52,144 bases of DNA. Origin: Corallochytrium limacisporum. Its lineage: Eukaryota; Opisthokonta. The translations under genes and the position numbers were made by a program. The notes under the pieces are model-generated. The model saw nothing but the letters and a program-made list of their open reading frames with translations. It did no database searches and had not been told where the DNA came from. The stretch is from the NCBI GenBank assembly GCA_002811645.1, contig PDIP01000017.1, positions 174,747 through 226,890 on the forward strand, given 5' to 3'. This document shows, in pieces, positions 10,236 through 19,054 of this stretch; position 1 is the stretch's first letter, and every line of letters starts with the position of its first letter.

Positions 10236-10947
10236 TTTCAATCATGCTGACGTGCCTGGGATGCATAGTTGAATCGAGCAATGTCTCCCTTCCAAATGTC
10301 AAATGCACGTTCGCATCATCTGGTTTCCGGAGAGAGATCGACTTCCACAAGCCCATTCCATTATATACCCCATTCCAGTGCTTTGAACGGCCTCTGGGCT
10401 AAGCACTTCGCATCCCAACCCCCGCCTCCTCCTCACAGCGCAGACGCGTTCGGGACCAGCCAGACACTTCGTTTGATGGGGGGGGGGTGTATTCGGAGGG
10501 AAGTTTTATTGATTGTGTACCTGCGGCCCTGTGCAAAGGCCCAAGCAGGTGATCGAAATGGCCAGGGCGGGTCTCTCCAGCATCGGGCGAGGAACACAGT
10601 GTCTTTTTTGCTTCATTGGGGACCCGTGCAAGGCCTGCCCGCCTGTGTGGGCGCGTTTGCGGTACGAGGTGGGGAATTTTGGGGCCCCGGGGTGAACACG
10701 TAAACATCGCTTGGATATCGTCACCCGTGGCTATTTCTGACAGTGCCTCGCAATTGCATGTACACGTGCACCGTAAACTTTTCTATGAATTGTTTTGGAT
10801 TATGTGTGTTTGGTTTGGCTCGAGCGCAAGCATCAATGAACGACGTTCCGCAGCCAGATTGACAAATCCCCTCGGAACGGAATGTGGGTGCGAAGTACGG
10901 GGAGCTCACTGGCCTATGTAGAGTCCCAGCAAGCTTGCACTATCAAA
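10236..10947. other. divergent promoter gap XPF / ABHD18
   Basis: No gene recognised. It contains G10 at 10478-10487 and serves two genes that read outward. Several overlapping frames of 60-140 codons on both strands are Pro/Gly/Arg-rich and unlike proteins. Confidence 0.5.
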
Positions 10948-12075
10948 ATGTCACTCGCATATATGGACATTGCAATGCGTACGGTCATACGTACACAATT
11001 TTTTGTGCGTGGCTGGGGTAGCTTGGACTTGATCAAACGGATTCAGACATTTCGGCGGGAGAGCTTAGCGGATCCTGGTAGTCTACAAAAGGACCTTGAT
11101 GCGCTCTACAAACCCATCGAATGGAGCAAAAAAGTTGATCTTGGGAACGGGATAGAGAGCTGGGAAGGGAGATTTAGGTCACCTGCCGCTGATCTTATTC
11201 CAGGAGTTCTTCCCCCCGCTGCCGAGGAGTCTCATTTTCAGCTTGTGGTGCCAAGGGATAGAAAGAACACTGACTCACTAGTAATTCACTATGCGGGCAC
11301 TGGAGACCATAACTTCTGGCGGCGACGCATTATGTATGCGAAACCCATGGCAGAGACACATAGTATAGCTAGTATCATCTTTGAGAATCCATTTTACGGA
11401 CTGAGGAGACCCCGCGACCAATTTCGCAGCAGCTTGCGCTATATGTCCGATCTCTTTAGTATGGGTGTCGGACTGGTGACTGAGACCCACAATATCTTGC
11501 ACTGGGCGAGGGACCAAGGATGGCATCGCCAGTGCCTGACAGGCTTCAGCATGGGCGGCATCATGGCGTGTCTTTCGGCCAGTGCATGGCCACACCCTGT
11601 GAGTCTAGTGGGTTGTGTGACCCCGGTTAGCGCCTCCCATGTATTCACAAAGGGTGTCCTCAGTAACTTCTGCGCCTGGCCGGTATTGATCAGTGAATTG
11701 AAGGAGCATAGGCATGCAATCGGTGACATTGTTCCGAATCCAATCGCTGAAGAGATCAGACGGTGCCTTGACTCAGGGTCCACAGAGGACGAGAAGCAAG
11801 GGGCTGTATTGTTTATGAGGCATGTTATGGACGAGTTGACGGATTTGAATGGATACCCTCGACCTGCGCAACCGAATGCCATTATCTTCTTGACGGCGTC
11901 CGAGGACAACTACGTTCCTGTTGAGGATACAAGGACAATCAAGACTGCGTGGCCGGGGATAGACTTCCGTGAACACGCTGGTGGTCATGTCTCCAGTCAC
12001 TTCGCAAACGAGATGTATCGCCAAGCTATCCTCGAGAGTCTGGACCGCTTACCATCCATGGAACTTGCAGCATGA
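10948..12075 (+). CDS. ABHD18-family alpha/beta hydrolase
   Basis: 375 residues from the ATG at 10948; an upstream in-frame ATG at 10882 adds 22 unrelated residues, while homologues begin close to the MDIAMRTVIRTQFFVRGWG block. This family (formerly DUF2048) is recognised by the near-N-terminal F(I/V)RGWG motif (about 20-25), the block HYAGTGDHNFWRRRIMYAKPM (about 113-132), ENPFYGLRRPRDQFRSSL (about 147-164) and the nucleophile elbow GFSMGG (about 197-202; Ser is the nucleophile). The likely catalytic acid lies in ASEDNYVP (about 318-325) and the His in HAGGHVSSH (about 343-351). The human protein has been linked to mitochondrial cardiolipin deacylation; that is from memory and not visible here. 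Compared with animals it lacks the long low-complexity insert. Convergent with the Hippo kinase gene (64 bp). Confidence 0.92.
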   Translation: MSLAYMDIAMRTVIRTQFFVRGWGSLDLIKRIQTFRRESLADPGSLQKDLDALYKPIEWSKKVDLGNGIESWEGRFRSPAADLIPGVLPPAAEESHFQLVVPRDRKNTDSLVIHYAGTGDHNFWRRRIMYAKPMAETHSIASIIFENPFYGLRRPRDQFRSSLRYMSDLFSMGVGLVTETHNILHWARDQGWHRQCLTGFSMGGIMACLSASAWPHPVSLVGCVTPVSASHVFTKGVLSNFCAWPVLISELKEHRHAIGDIVPNPIAEEIRRCLDSGSTEDEKQGAVLFMRHVMDELTDLNGYPRPAQPNAIIFLTASEDNYVPVEDTRTIKTAWPGIDFREHAGGHVSSHFANEMYRQAILESLDRLPSMELAA

Positions 12076-12139
12076 TATTTTGTCAAAGCTAAAAAACTAT
12101 TACTAGAACCAATATGATACATATCTTTCTTCAATGCAT

Positions 12140-13759
12140 TCAAGATTGCGCATCTGCTTTCTTCTGCTTGAGGGTCTCTATGGCCTCAAGCAACGGCTTC
12201 CGCTTCACGTCGTACCGACTCTTCAGGGAAGCAGCACGTTCCTCCATTTCCGGATCGATTGCTTCCAGTTGCTTCTTCAATTCCTCTAGCCGAGCAACAA
12301 TGGCAGGATCCAAACCATCGGACTTGTCCGAGTCGTTCGATTTCAAACTGTCCTGAGGTTCATTAGCGGCATTGGGATCGAAGATGTTCATAAACGCCGG
12401 TCGATATTCACCCTTCTTCTTGCTTGGCTTAAAAGTGTCTGATTCTACCATTGTGCCGCTATTGCTGATCATGGTACCACTGGTCACCATAGTCCCAGTG
12501 TCGTTCTGCACCATTGTTCCCGAGTTACTTATCATTGTCCCAGACTTGTTCACCATTGTTCCTGTGTCGTTTGTGATCATTGTTCCTGTGTCATGGGCTA
12601 TCATCGTACCAGTATCATGCGTGATCATGGTCCCCGTGTTATGGGCTATCATCGTACCAGTGTCATGAGTGACCATGGTCCCCGTATTCGAGACCATTGT
12701 GCCAGTGTGCAAGTTCGGTGTCGACCCAGAACTTCGTCCACGAGGGGGAAGTGGTGGTGGCTTGGCCGTACCGCTGACACCCGGCTTCATGGTGCCAGTG
12801 TCCGCTGAACTGGCTGCTCCCGGTTTCATTGTGGCAAAATCTTGTTCATTCTCGTCCTCCTCGTCAATGCCAATGTCAAGATCGAACTTCATGGTCGCAG
12901 CTTCCTCAATTGCTCGCCTCATCGCAAACTTATTAGAGATCTTCTTGACAAAAACGTGATTCAACAATTTGCCACATTTCTGTCTTTCACTCGGTTTTTT
13001 CTTCAAGCAACACTTCAAAAAGTCCACGAGGTCGGGCGAGACTTCATCTGGATTCTGGAGTCCAGGCGCCGGCCTCCCGGGGATCATGAACAGGGCTCGC
13101 ATGGGATGGATATTTGCCAACGGTGGCATACCCTCGATCATTTCTATACACGTGATTCCCAGAGACCAGATGTCTGCCATTGTATCGTATCCCACTTCCT
13201 GGACTACTTCTGGTGCCATCCAATATGGTGTACCAATCAGCGTGTTCCGTTTGGTAACTTCCTCAGTGATCTGTGCAGTGACCCCAAAGTCTGCAAGTTT
13301 TGCGACGCCATTGTCCGTTAAGAGGATATTGCCAGCCTTAATGTCTCTATGGATCTTGCCAATGCTGTGGAGGAACTCCAGTCCCTTCAGGGAGTCACGC
13401 ACTACCAATTTCAATTCAGCCTCTGACAATGTTCTTTTCCGCAAATTCATCAGATCCGTTACACTGCCTCCCCCCATGTATTCCATAGCAATCCACAAAT
13501 GCTCACCTTGAAAGAAAGACCCGAAGTATTTGATGACACAATCATGCCGACAGTCTTGCATGATTGCAACCTCTTTGACCAGGCTCTTAATGTCTGAAGA
13601 AGCCACCGGCACCTTTTTAATGGCTACAACATCACCTGTCCGCTTGTATATTCCTTTGTGAACTTCACCATAGCTGCCTTCACCCAGTTTTTCCAGAATA
13701 TCGAAGGCTGTGCTGTCTGAACGAGCAACGTCCTCCGGTGCCAATTTGTCAAGCACCAT
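12140..13759 (-). CDS. MST1/2 (Hippo)-type Ser/Thr kinase with expanded GTM array and SARAH tail
   Basis: 539 residues from ATG 13759. The kinase domain (about 19-270) has GEGSYGEV, VAIKK, HRDIKAGN, DFGVT, and the activation loop KRNTLIGTPYWMAPEV, identical in plan to MST1/2, the kinase that phosphorylates LATS via MOB1/SAV. The linker contains a tract with 13 Gly-Thr-Met motifs, 12 of them about every 8-10 residues (DNA 12448-12703), preceded by a proline-rich PPPLPPRGR. In animal MST the phosphorylated Thr-Met sites of the linker recruit MOB1 and the SLMAP FHA domain. The C-terminus (about 485-539; RLEELKKQLEAIDPEMEERA ... RYDVKRKPLLEAIE) is a clear SARAH coiled coil for dimerisation with SAV/RASSF. 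An upstream non-ATG extension of the frame is ignored. Confidence 0.97.
   Translation of the reverse strand: MVLDKLAPEDVARSDSTAFDILEKLGEGSYGEVHKGIYKRTGDVVAIKKVPVASSDIKSLVKEVAIMQDCRHDCVIKYFGSFFQGEHLWIAMEYMGGGSVTDLMNLRKRTLSEAELKLVVRDSLKGLEFLHSIGKIHRDIKAGNILLTDNGVAKLADFGVTAQITEEVTKRNTLIGTPYWMAPEVVQEVGYDTMADIWSLGITCIEMIEGMPPLANIHPMRALFMIPGRPAPGLQNPDEVSPDLVDFLKCCLKKKPSERQKCGKLLNHVFVKKISNKFAMRRAIEEAATMKFDLDIGIDEEDENEQDFATMKPGAASSADTGTMKPGVSGTAKPPPLPPRGRSSGSTPNLHTGTMVSNTGTMVTHDTGTMIAHNTGTMITHDTGTMIAHDTGTMITNDTGTMVNKSGTMISNSGTMVQNDTGTMVTSGTMISNSGTMVESDTFKPSKKKGEYRPAFMNIFDPNAANEPQDSLKSNDSDKSDGLDPAIVARLEELKKQLEAIDPEMEERAASLKSRYDVKRKPLLEAIETLKQKKADAQS
12448..12703 (-). repeat. Gly-Thr-Met coding repeat array in the Hippo kinase linker
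   Basis: Twelve in-frame GTM codons sit in 256 bp, mostly as units of TGTM(V/I)xxx of 8 residues, with D/N/S before TGTM. The DNA copies differ at third positions (GTC/ATC/ATT), so the repeat is kept at protein level and is not a fresh slippage product. A thirteenth GTM and two ATMK sites lie just N-terminal. Confidence 0.9.
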
Positions 13760-14320
13760 ATTTGTGGATTTAAACGTCTGCTTGATAACCCACAAGTAAT
13801 TCACATCCTTTTGTTACCTGGAACAGCCTATGGATTCGAACCGACACGATAGAGACCTGCGCACAACAGCGATTAGGAACCAATTGCCTTAACGTACCTT
13901 TATAAAATGCAGTCCTTCTCGGGTCTCATGATATCTGACCAAGTCGTTCTACATCCAACTCGCCTCAATCTCCCGACCCGCATTCTCCCCGCGGTTCCAG
14001 TAGAGTGAAAGCATTGGACCGCTGGTATTGGCTGTTCATTCCATTCGTGTTCGCTAAACGTTTTGCCACTCGTTTCAATTACGGAGGGTCGCAACGCCAT
14101 GGAAAATCCTACAGCGACGTAGGGTTCCCTATCGAAGATCGCGCCAGACCGTTTGGCTCCACCGCCAAAAAGAAAGAGGAAAAATGGGCGCCCTCGACGG
14201 GGCCTATAAAGGGCGCAGCCAGTGGGAGAAGAGGGAAAACCTACACCGTTATTTGTACTGTTTATCAATATTATTGATTAACACGTCAAGAACCTCTGAA
14301 GATGACTTTGAATCTGGGCC
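13760..14320. other. gap upstream of the Hippo kinase
   Basis: It holds the kinase promoter and the 3' end of the RAB5IF-like gene. A tRNA-like box-B sequence (GGTTCGAATCC on the minus strand, 13833-13843) occurs here but cannot be folded into a tRNA. The 122-codon minus frame at 13900-14268 shows no domain. Confidence 0.5.
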
Positions 14321-14782
14321 TTACACTGCCAACGAATATGATGCAATCCACGTGAACATGAACAGTCCGAAGCAGATCTGTCCACCCTCCGATAGCACTT
14401 GCAAGCGAATGGAATTCAGCCTCTCTTCAGTGAGAGAGCTGACTACTGTGTAATGCACACGCACAACGGTCATGGTCAAAAACAGAGCTCTGTTTGTTTC
14501 AAGATGGGGCTGAAGAGAAAGACGTTATGGTTAGTATACTGGCGTCACAAACTTGCCTTGGTACCACAAACAGTGGAGTACTTACAATGAAAATGCATTG
14601 AGCCCTGTGAACCGAATTTGTCCCCAGATAATGCCGAGAATGGGCACAAACATAATTTTGAGCCAGTAGTAGACCTCAATAATCTCCTGGTCTGTTGCAC
14701 CGTTAAGATCCATGAGCAGTGCTCCGGGCATGCTATAGTCCTTAGGACTAGCGGTGGCCGGTGCTGATTTCTTCGGCGGCAT
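14321..14782 (-). CDS. RAB5IF/OPTI-like ER membrane protein (two exons)
   Basis: Exon 1 is 14586-14782 and exon 2 is 14321-14489; the intron 14490-14585 (96 bp) has donor GTAAGT, exact TACTAAC (14530-14536) and acceptor AACAG. The 121-residue product reads EIIEVYYWLKIMFVPILGII at about 37-56, then WGQIRFTGLNAF, matching the Rab5-interacting/RAB5IF pattern EFLDVIYWxRQxxxxxLGxxWGxxPLxG. A second hydrophobic stretch follows the junction (LALFLTMTVVRV), then a hydrophilic loop, then SEGGQICFGLFMFTWIASYS, equivalent to the family's TKEGFMTSFALFMVIW ending. In animals this protein (OPTI) pairs with TMCO1 in the multipass translocon at the ER. A stronger-looking acceptor 20 nt upstream (CTCTTCAG, intron end 14510) would shift frame to an early stop. 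Family call is by motif recall. Confidence 0.72.
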
Positions 14783-15260
14783 GGTAAAACTCGTTTTACT
14801 TACTCAACGATTCCCTGGCTATGACATCTATGTCACCAGGTGTTATTGTTTACATGTCTTTATTTGAAGTACCTCCTCCCTCAGACTGTAGGAGATCGTT
14901 TTCACCCCACCCCCAGACGAGGAGGGGGCCGTCCAGTGGCGGTCCCCAGTCAGTCACCGGTTCCTGAGTGGCGGATTGCGCCTGTATTCGCGATACAAAG
15001 AGTAGGGGGACTAAACGGATCACTTGTCTAAGGGAAGTTTTCATGAGTACTCCGATAATTTCTTTACAGAATGGTGAACCGAGCTGACATCGTGTTGGAT
15101 GGCATAGAGGAGATAGCGGAGGAGATCCTTGCCTGCATTTTGGAGATCGATCGTGTTCAAGTGGACACCTCTGCGATCCGAGCGATCTGAGGCACGATAC
15201 GAGCTCTCCAGAGTATAGCTACGGAGCAGGTGGTATCGGCAATGTATTCGCTTGTTGTTG
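14783..15260. other. gap between RAB5IF-like and GET4; possible small minus-strand ORF
   Basis: A minus-strand frame from ATG 15272-15274 (overlapping the GET4 stop region) to TGA at 15041 would encode 77 residues with a soluble, helical-looking C-terminal half (VHLNTIDLQNAGKDLLRYLL). GACTAAC followed by CCGTAG upstream could mark an intron acceptor. I find no donor that fits and no family, so it stays a candidate only. Nothing else is visible. Confidence 0.3.
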
Positions 15261-16229
15261 TTAGTCGATATCATCGACCATGGGATCGGAAGCAGCTCCA
15301 CTGCTAGAAGCACCCGCACTCGGGGGAGCCTGGGGACCTAACATACCGCCCATGAACTGTTGCATTAGGGCCTGCATCGGGTTCTGCTGAGGACGCTCAC
15401 CGAAATAGATTTGACCAATACTCTCGACGGACACCATAAACTCAGGATCTCTGGAGATAGCACCCTGATACTTTTGCTTCAGTACTCGCCACAGAGGTGC
15501 AGCATCACGCTCGCAGGTTAAGAGCATGAACTTCAGAAAGTTCATGAGCGGAGTCACAAAGTTCGGTTCCGTACGTCGCGGGTGTGTCATGAGGAAACCC
15601 TCGTAAACATTATTTGCATGCTTCATGTCCATCATCAGCAAGTAGTCGAAGACTGCCTTTGCCAGGATCATATCATACTCGTCAGGGTTAGCTGCCTGGC
15701 TCCACGCGATCAGCACCTGCACTAATTGAGCTGCACCTTCGTCTCCGCCCATGATTAGGTGCTCCATCGCAGTTGAGAAATTACCAGAGTCGCCTTCAAT
15801 CTTGCCTGCCCAGTACTGTAGGTCTTCGTCCCCTCTTGTGTTTCGACCACACTTGATGGACCATTGTATACTCTGGTGGAACAAACGTCTACGTTCGACA
15901 GTGTCTTTCTTGGAGGCTTTGAACAAGGACAAAAGGCGATTCTTCATTTCATCATCCACAGGCAGTCCTAAGTTCTGATATCCTTCGGTTACCAACAAAG
16001 CTAAGTCTCCGCCGCTGGTCCACTGCTCGACTTCCAAGAGTGCAAGCGCGCCACGGTATCCGAGCTCGATCGCTTCCTTGAAGGATCCTGCAGCCTTGTA
16101 ACGGTGATACACAGTACGGTATACTTGGTGGGCCTCATAGAATTCCTCATTATCCAATTTTGTCTGAGCCTTCTTCAATGTCTTCTCCAGCGTATTCGCC
16201 GTCGACTGCGGTCCACGTCGGCGACTCAT
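15261..16229 (-). CDS. GET4: GET4 (TRC35), tail-anchored protein targeting factor
   Basis: 322 residues. Get4 bridges Get5/Ubl4A (and BAG6 in animals) to the Get3/TRC40 ATPase that inserts tail-anchored proteins into the ER. The protein is all-helical: repeats begin with LEKTLKKAQTKLDNEEFYEA and YHRYKAAGSFKEAIELGYRGA, which is the conserved Get4 start (a TPR-like alpha-solenoid). HLIMGGDEGAAQLV and LLMMDMKHANNVYEGF follow, and FLKFMLLTCERDAAPLWRVL is the characteristic C-terminal block of the family. The tail (about 285-322) is a Met/Gln/Ala/Ser-rich low-complexity segment ending in an acidic VDDID. It lies next to the RAB5IF-like gene, another ER insertion factor. Confidence 0.95.
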   Translation of the reverse strand: MSRRRGPQSTANTLEKTLKKAQTKLDNEEFYEAHQVYRTVYHRYKAAGSFKEAIELGYRGALALLEVEQWTSGGDLALLVTEGYQNLGLPVDDEMKNRLLSLFKASKKDTVERRRLFHQSIQWSIKCGRNTRGDEDLQYWAGKIEGDSGNFSTAMEHLIMGGDEGAAQLVQVLIAWSQAANPDEYDMILAKAVFDYLLMMDMKHANNVYEGFLMTHPRRTEPNFVTPLMNFLKFMLLTCERDAAPLWRVLKQKYQGAISRDPEFMVSVESIGQIYFGERPQQNPMQALMQQFMGGMLGPQAPPSAGASSSGAASDPMVDDID

Positions 16230-16774
16230 GATCTGAAAATTACTTGTATAATCAGTGTCTTATCCCTTTCCCATGACTAGAGTTGTCACATTTGCCTTGG
16301 TCATGTGCGGTAGCAGTCAGGTAGTCAGGTGTGCTTTTATAGTATGAAATGAGTGGCGTACACAAAATAGCTTTGCTCCTCCACCAATACTCACACCTCC
16401 CATGTTGGATCATCAACGAATGCACCAACACAAACGGACCCGTCCCTCTGCTTCCATAACCGCTTTACCTCACCCCTTCCCCAGCGATACACCGCGCAGT
16501 AGCCGCTGCTGGCGAGCAGCCACATTGAAACATAAACGCGAACAGACGGCGCCAAGTCGGCCGCTCAGGAGTCCTGAGGAGGAAAGAGAGAGAGAGGGGG
16601 TGGTGTGGAAGTGACGTGAGTTCGTGGAGGTGTTCCGATCAATGAGGGCGAGTGAGGGTCTGATCCAGCACGGCGACCCAGGAGAAGACTGAGCAGAATG
16701 CCACCCGTAGGTGATTAAACAGCAAGGAGATTCACATTGTCTTGACGGATATAATATTCATGGACTCTTACTTA
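16230..16774. other. gap between GET4 and ZNF598
   Basis: Promoter side of GET4 and 3' side of ZNF598. No coding pattern seen; an AGAG-rich stretch (about 16580-16600) is the only simple sequence. Confidence 0.5.
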
Positions 16775-19054
16775 CTACAGATGGGTGCGCATATCACTCA
16801 GGGATGGGAAGTCCTGCTTTCCTTGACCGCGGTGATACTTCTCTCCGTGACGGACCATGTCTCGCATGCGGACTTGCACTCCACACGTTTTGCAGGGCTT
16901 GAACTCATTCTCTCCAGACCACGCTGACTGTTGCTTAACTGCGCCCCTATTTGCGTGCTTGCCGCGTTGCTTGCCCATTTTCACATTGGCGCCGGCCCAA
17001 CGCGTGGCAGCGGCCAGCACCTCCGCGTCCTCACGTTGCTTCTGTGCAATCTTTGCCTTCTCACGGGCTCTGAGAAGTTCTTCCTGCTTATCCGGATCTG
17101 GCATCATCTCCACTAGTTCAGAGTATAGACCATGGGATGATCTAGGCACGAGTCCAACAAACCGATCATAGAACTCGTCTGCATCGATTTCTCCACTCCT
17201 GAAAAGAGCCCCGTCTTCTTTGAATGCTTGGAACCGATATCCGTCACCGCCCAGGGCTGCCTTGATGCCTGCAATCATGTTTGCATTGCGCTCCTTTAGC
17301 TCCGGTGGAAGCTCGTACTTGGGTAGATTTTGCGCTACATTGGGAGCCACATCACGGGGTATCTCAGACTGAGATGCAGATCCGCCAGGGAGTGACGATC
17401 TGGATGGGCTTGTACTTGGACCACCGCCGAGGGTGGGGAACGCCTCCTCCGGTTGTCTGCTTGGGGGAGCTTGAGGTGCCGGCCGTCTCTGCGGAACCGG
17501 TCGCGTTTTCCTAACCACTGGGTTGCTACCGAACATCAATCGATGGTCCACACGCCTGTTAGCGGCAGTGACCTGGCGATGCTGTGCGTGCCCCCAATTA
17601 CCTAGGCGTATGTTTGCGTTGGGCCTGGGAGAGTTGCTGCGCCCGGAGCCCAGCTCCGGAAATTCGGCGCCTCGGCTACCCATCGATCCACCGGCAGCAG
17701 ATGCCCATCGGGTGCTGGATGACTTGCCGGATCCAGACCGACTGTTCGCTGCGAGCCCTGGGAATGCCGCCTCACTGAGCCCGCCCTGACTGTTGTTGGT
17801 TTGTGCCAATGCTAGATTGGATGTAGCTTGGGGGCCACTATTCAGCTCCTCCTCGAAATCCTCAGCCACTCCCTGGGGTCCGCTTTCCAGATTATCGATA
17901 CTCCGACTTCTCTGTGCCTGGCCTCCAGCGCGCACACCACGACTGCGATCACCACCTCCTTGCCGGCGATTGGATCGTTCGTTGCGAGGCGAGGCGCTGC
18001 CACTGCTTCCGCCTCCGTAATTGAATTGGACGTCCAGCTTCACAGCCTGTTTCTTGGCAGCCCGATCCATGGCTCTGCCATGCTCCTGAGCTTGATGCGC
18101 TTTGAAATCAATCTCAGAGTCAAAGACCACAAACTTCTTCTCTAGGCAGTCCCGCTCCTTACAGAGGAAATGGTCGGAATCAAAGTGATTCTCAAGATCT
18201 GCGTAATTTTTGTAGTATTGATTCATAACCCCATTCCTACGACACAGGTGACATGATTCATGCTGCTTCCGCAGGTGATCGAACAGATCGTCATTGTCAA
18301 AGTAGTACCTGCTGCAAAATTTACAGAACGAGTGCCCCTTCATACTGGCGTCATCTGGGTCACCTTTCTTGCGATGTCTGGTCAAGTCCTGTTTGCTGTA
18401 GTATCTATACTCGCAAGGAAATATCTTGATGTGTCCAACACAAAGGTCACAGAGAAAAAGCTCGTGCTCCCGATTCAAGTGCTTCTTCAGATCCTGAAGG
18501 GTACTACAAATGACCGCATTATTGGACTCTTGGCACTTGGTACATACGAAGTCAAAATTTGCTTCGCATTCATTACGCAATGATTTGTTCTGATACCATA
18601 TTCCTAACCGTGAATCATGGAAATATGAATTCTTCAGCTTGCTATTTCCGAAGTCCGTATCAAAGTCCTTTATCACATCCCACTGCGAAGTATACGCTAC
18701 CTCCGGACAATCTGTCCTGCATTGTGGGCAGGATTTGTTTTCTAGAAGCCCACGTAAGCGTAGCGAGCAATTGTGGCAAACCACTCTATGGTTACAAACA
18801 CCGATGCAAAAGTACTGCATTTCTTCACCACAAACGACGCAGGGACTCCCGACCCCAACTTCAGCATCGTCGTGAACTGTTTCTGGCTTTGGATCTGGCT
18901 TCCATGTGGGAACTGTCTGGAGAGCCGGGTCCTGTTCTGTTGAGATTTCTGGGGTGTGGGTCTGTGGTACATCAGAGTCCGGGCCAGTATTCGCTCGTCT
19001 ACTGCTACCCGCTGATACACCTTTGCCGCGCCCCTGACGGCGCCGCGGTGGCAT
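16775..19054 (-). CDS. ZNF598/Hel2-type RING ubiquitin ligase for collided ribosomes
   Basis: 759 residues. This E3 ubiquitinates small-subunit proteins (eS10, uS10, uS3) on collided ribosomes to start ribosome-associated quality control. The RING lies at about 74-115 (CVVCGEEMQYFCIGVCNHR then CHNCSLRLR and CPQCRTD). It is followed by the family's C2H2-like zinc-finger series (about 170-330), including CTKCQES...HLNREH, CKFCSRYYFDNDDLFDHLRKQH and HLCRR...HFDSDHFLCKERDC. A long Ser/Arg/Gly/Pro-rich disordered middle (about 355-570) carries a short RKTRPVPQRRPAP stretch. A C-terminal finger FKPCKTCGVQVRMRDMVRHG is present. All RING Cys/His appear intact, and length fits (human ~900, yeast ~640). 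Confidence 0.95.
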   Translation of the reverse strand: MPPRRRQGRGKGVSAGSSRRANTGPDSDVPQTHTPEISTEQDPALQTVPTWKPDPKPETVHDDAEVGVGSPCVVCGEEMQYFCIGVCNHRVVCHNCSLRLRGLLENKSCPQCRTDCPEVAYTSQWDVIKDFDTDFGNSKLKNSYFHDSRLGIWYQNKSLRNECEANFDFVCTKCQESNNAVICSTLQDLKKHLNREHELFLCDLCVGHIKIFPCEYRYYSKQDLTRHRKKGDPDDASMKGHSFCKFCSRYYFDNDDLFDHLRKQHESCHLCRRNGVMNQYYKNYADLENHFDSDHFLCKERDCLEKKFVVFDSEIDFKAHQAQEHGRAMDRAAKKQAVKLDVQFNYGGGSSGSASPRNERSNRRQGGGDRSRGVRAGGQAQRSRSIDNLESGPQGVAEDFEEELNSGPQATSNLALAQTNNSQGGLSEAAFPGLAANSRSGSGKSSSTRWASAAGGSMGSRGAEFPELGSGRSNSPRPNANIRLGNWGHAQHRQVTAANRRVDHRLMFGSNPVVRKTRPVPQRRPAPQAPPSRQPEEAFPTLGGGPSTSPSRSSLPGGSASQSEIPRDVAPNVAQNLPKYELPPELKERNANMIAGIKAALGGDGYRFQAFKEDGALFRSGEIDADEFYDRFVGLVPRSSHGLYSELVEMMPDPDKQEELLRAREKAKIAQKQREDAEVLAAATRWAGANVKMGKQRGKHANRGAVKQQSAWSGENEFKPCKTCGVQVRMRDMVRHGEKYHRGQGKQDFPSLSDMRTHL

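Noticed and set aside
13815-13905. tRNA-like box B (GGTTCGAATCC) on the minus strand
   Set aside because: The T-stem does not pair (GTCGG/CCATA), no acceptor stem partner exists for GGCTGTT, and the anticodon stem has only three pairs. It is at most a relic.
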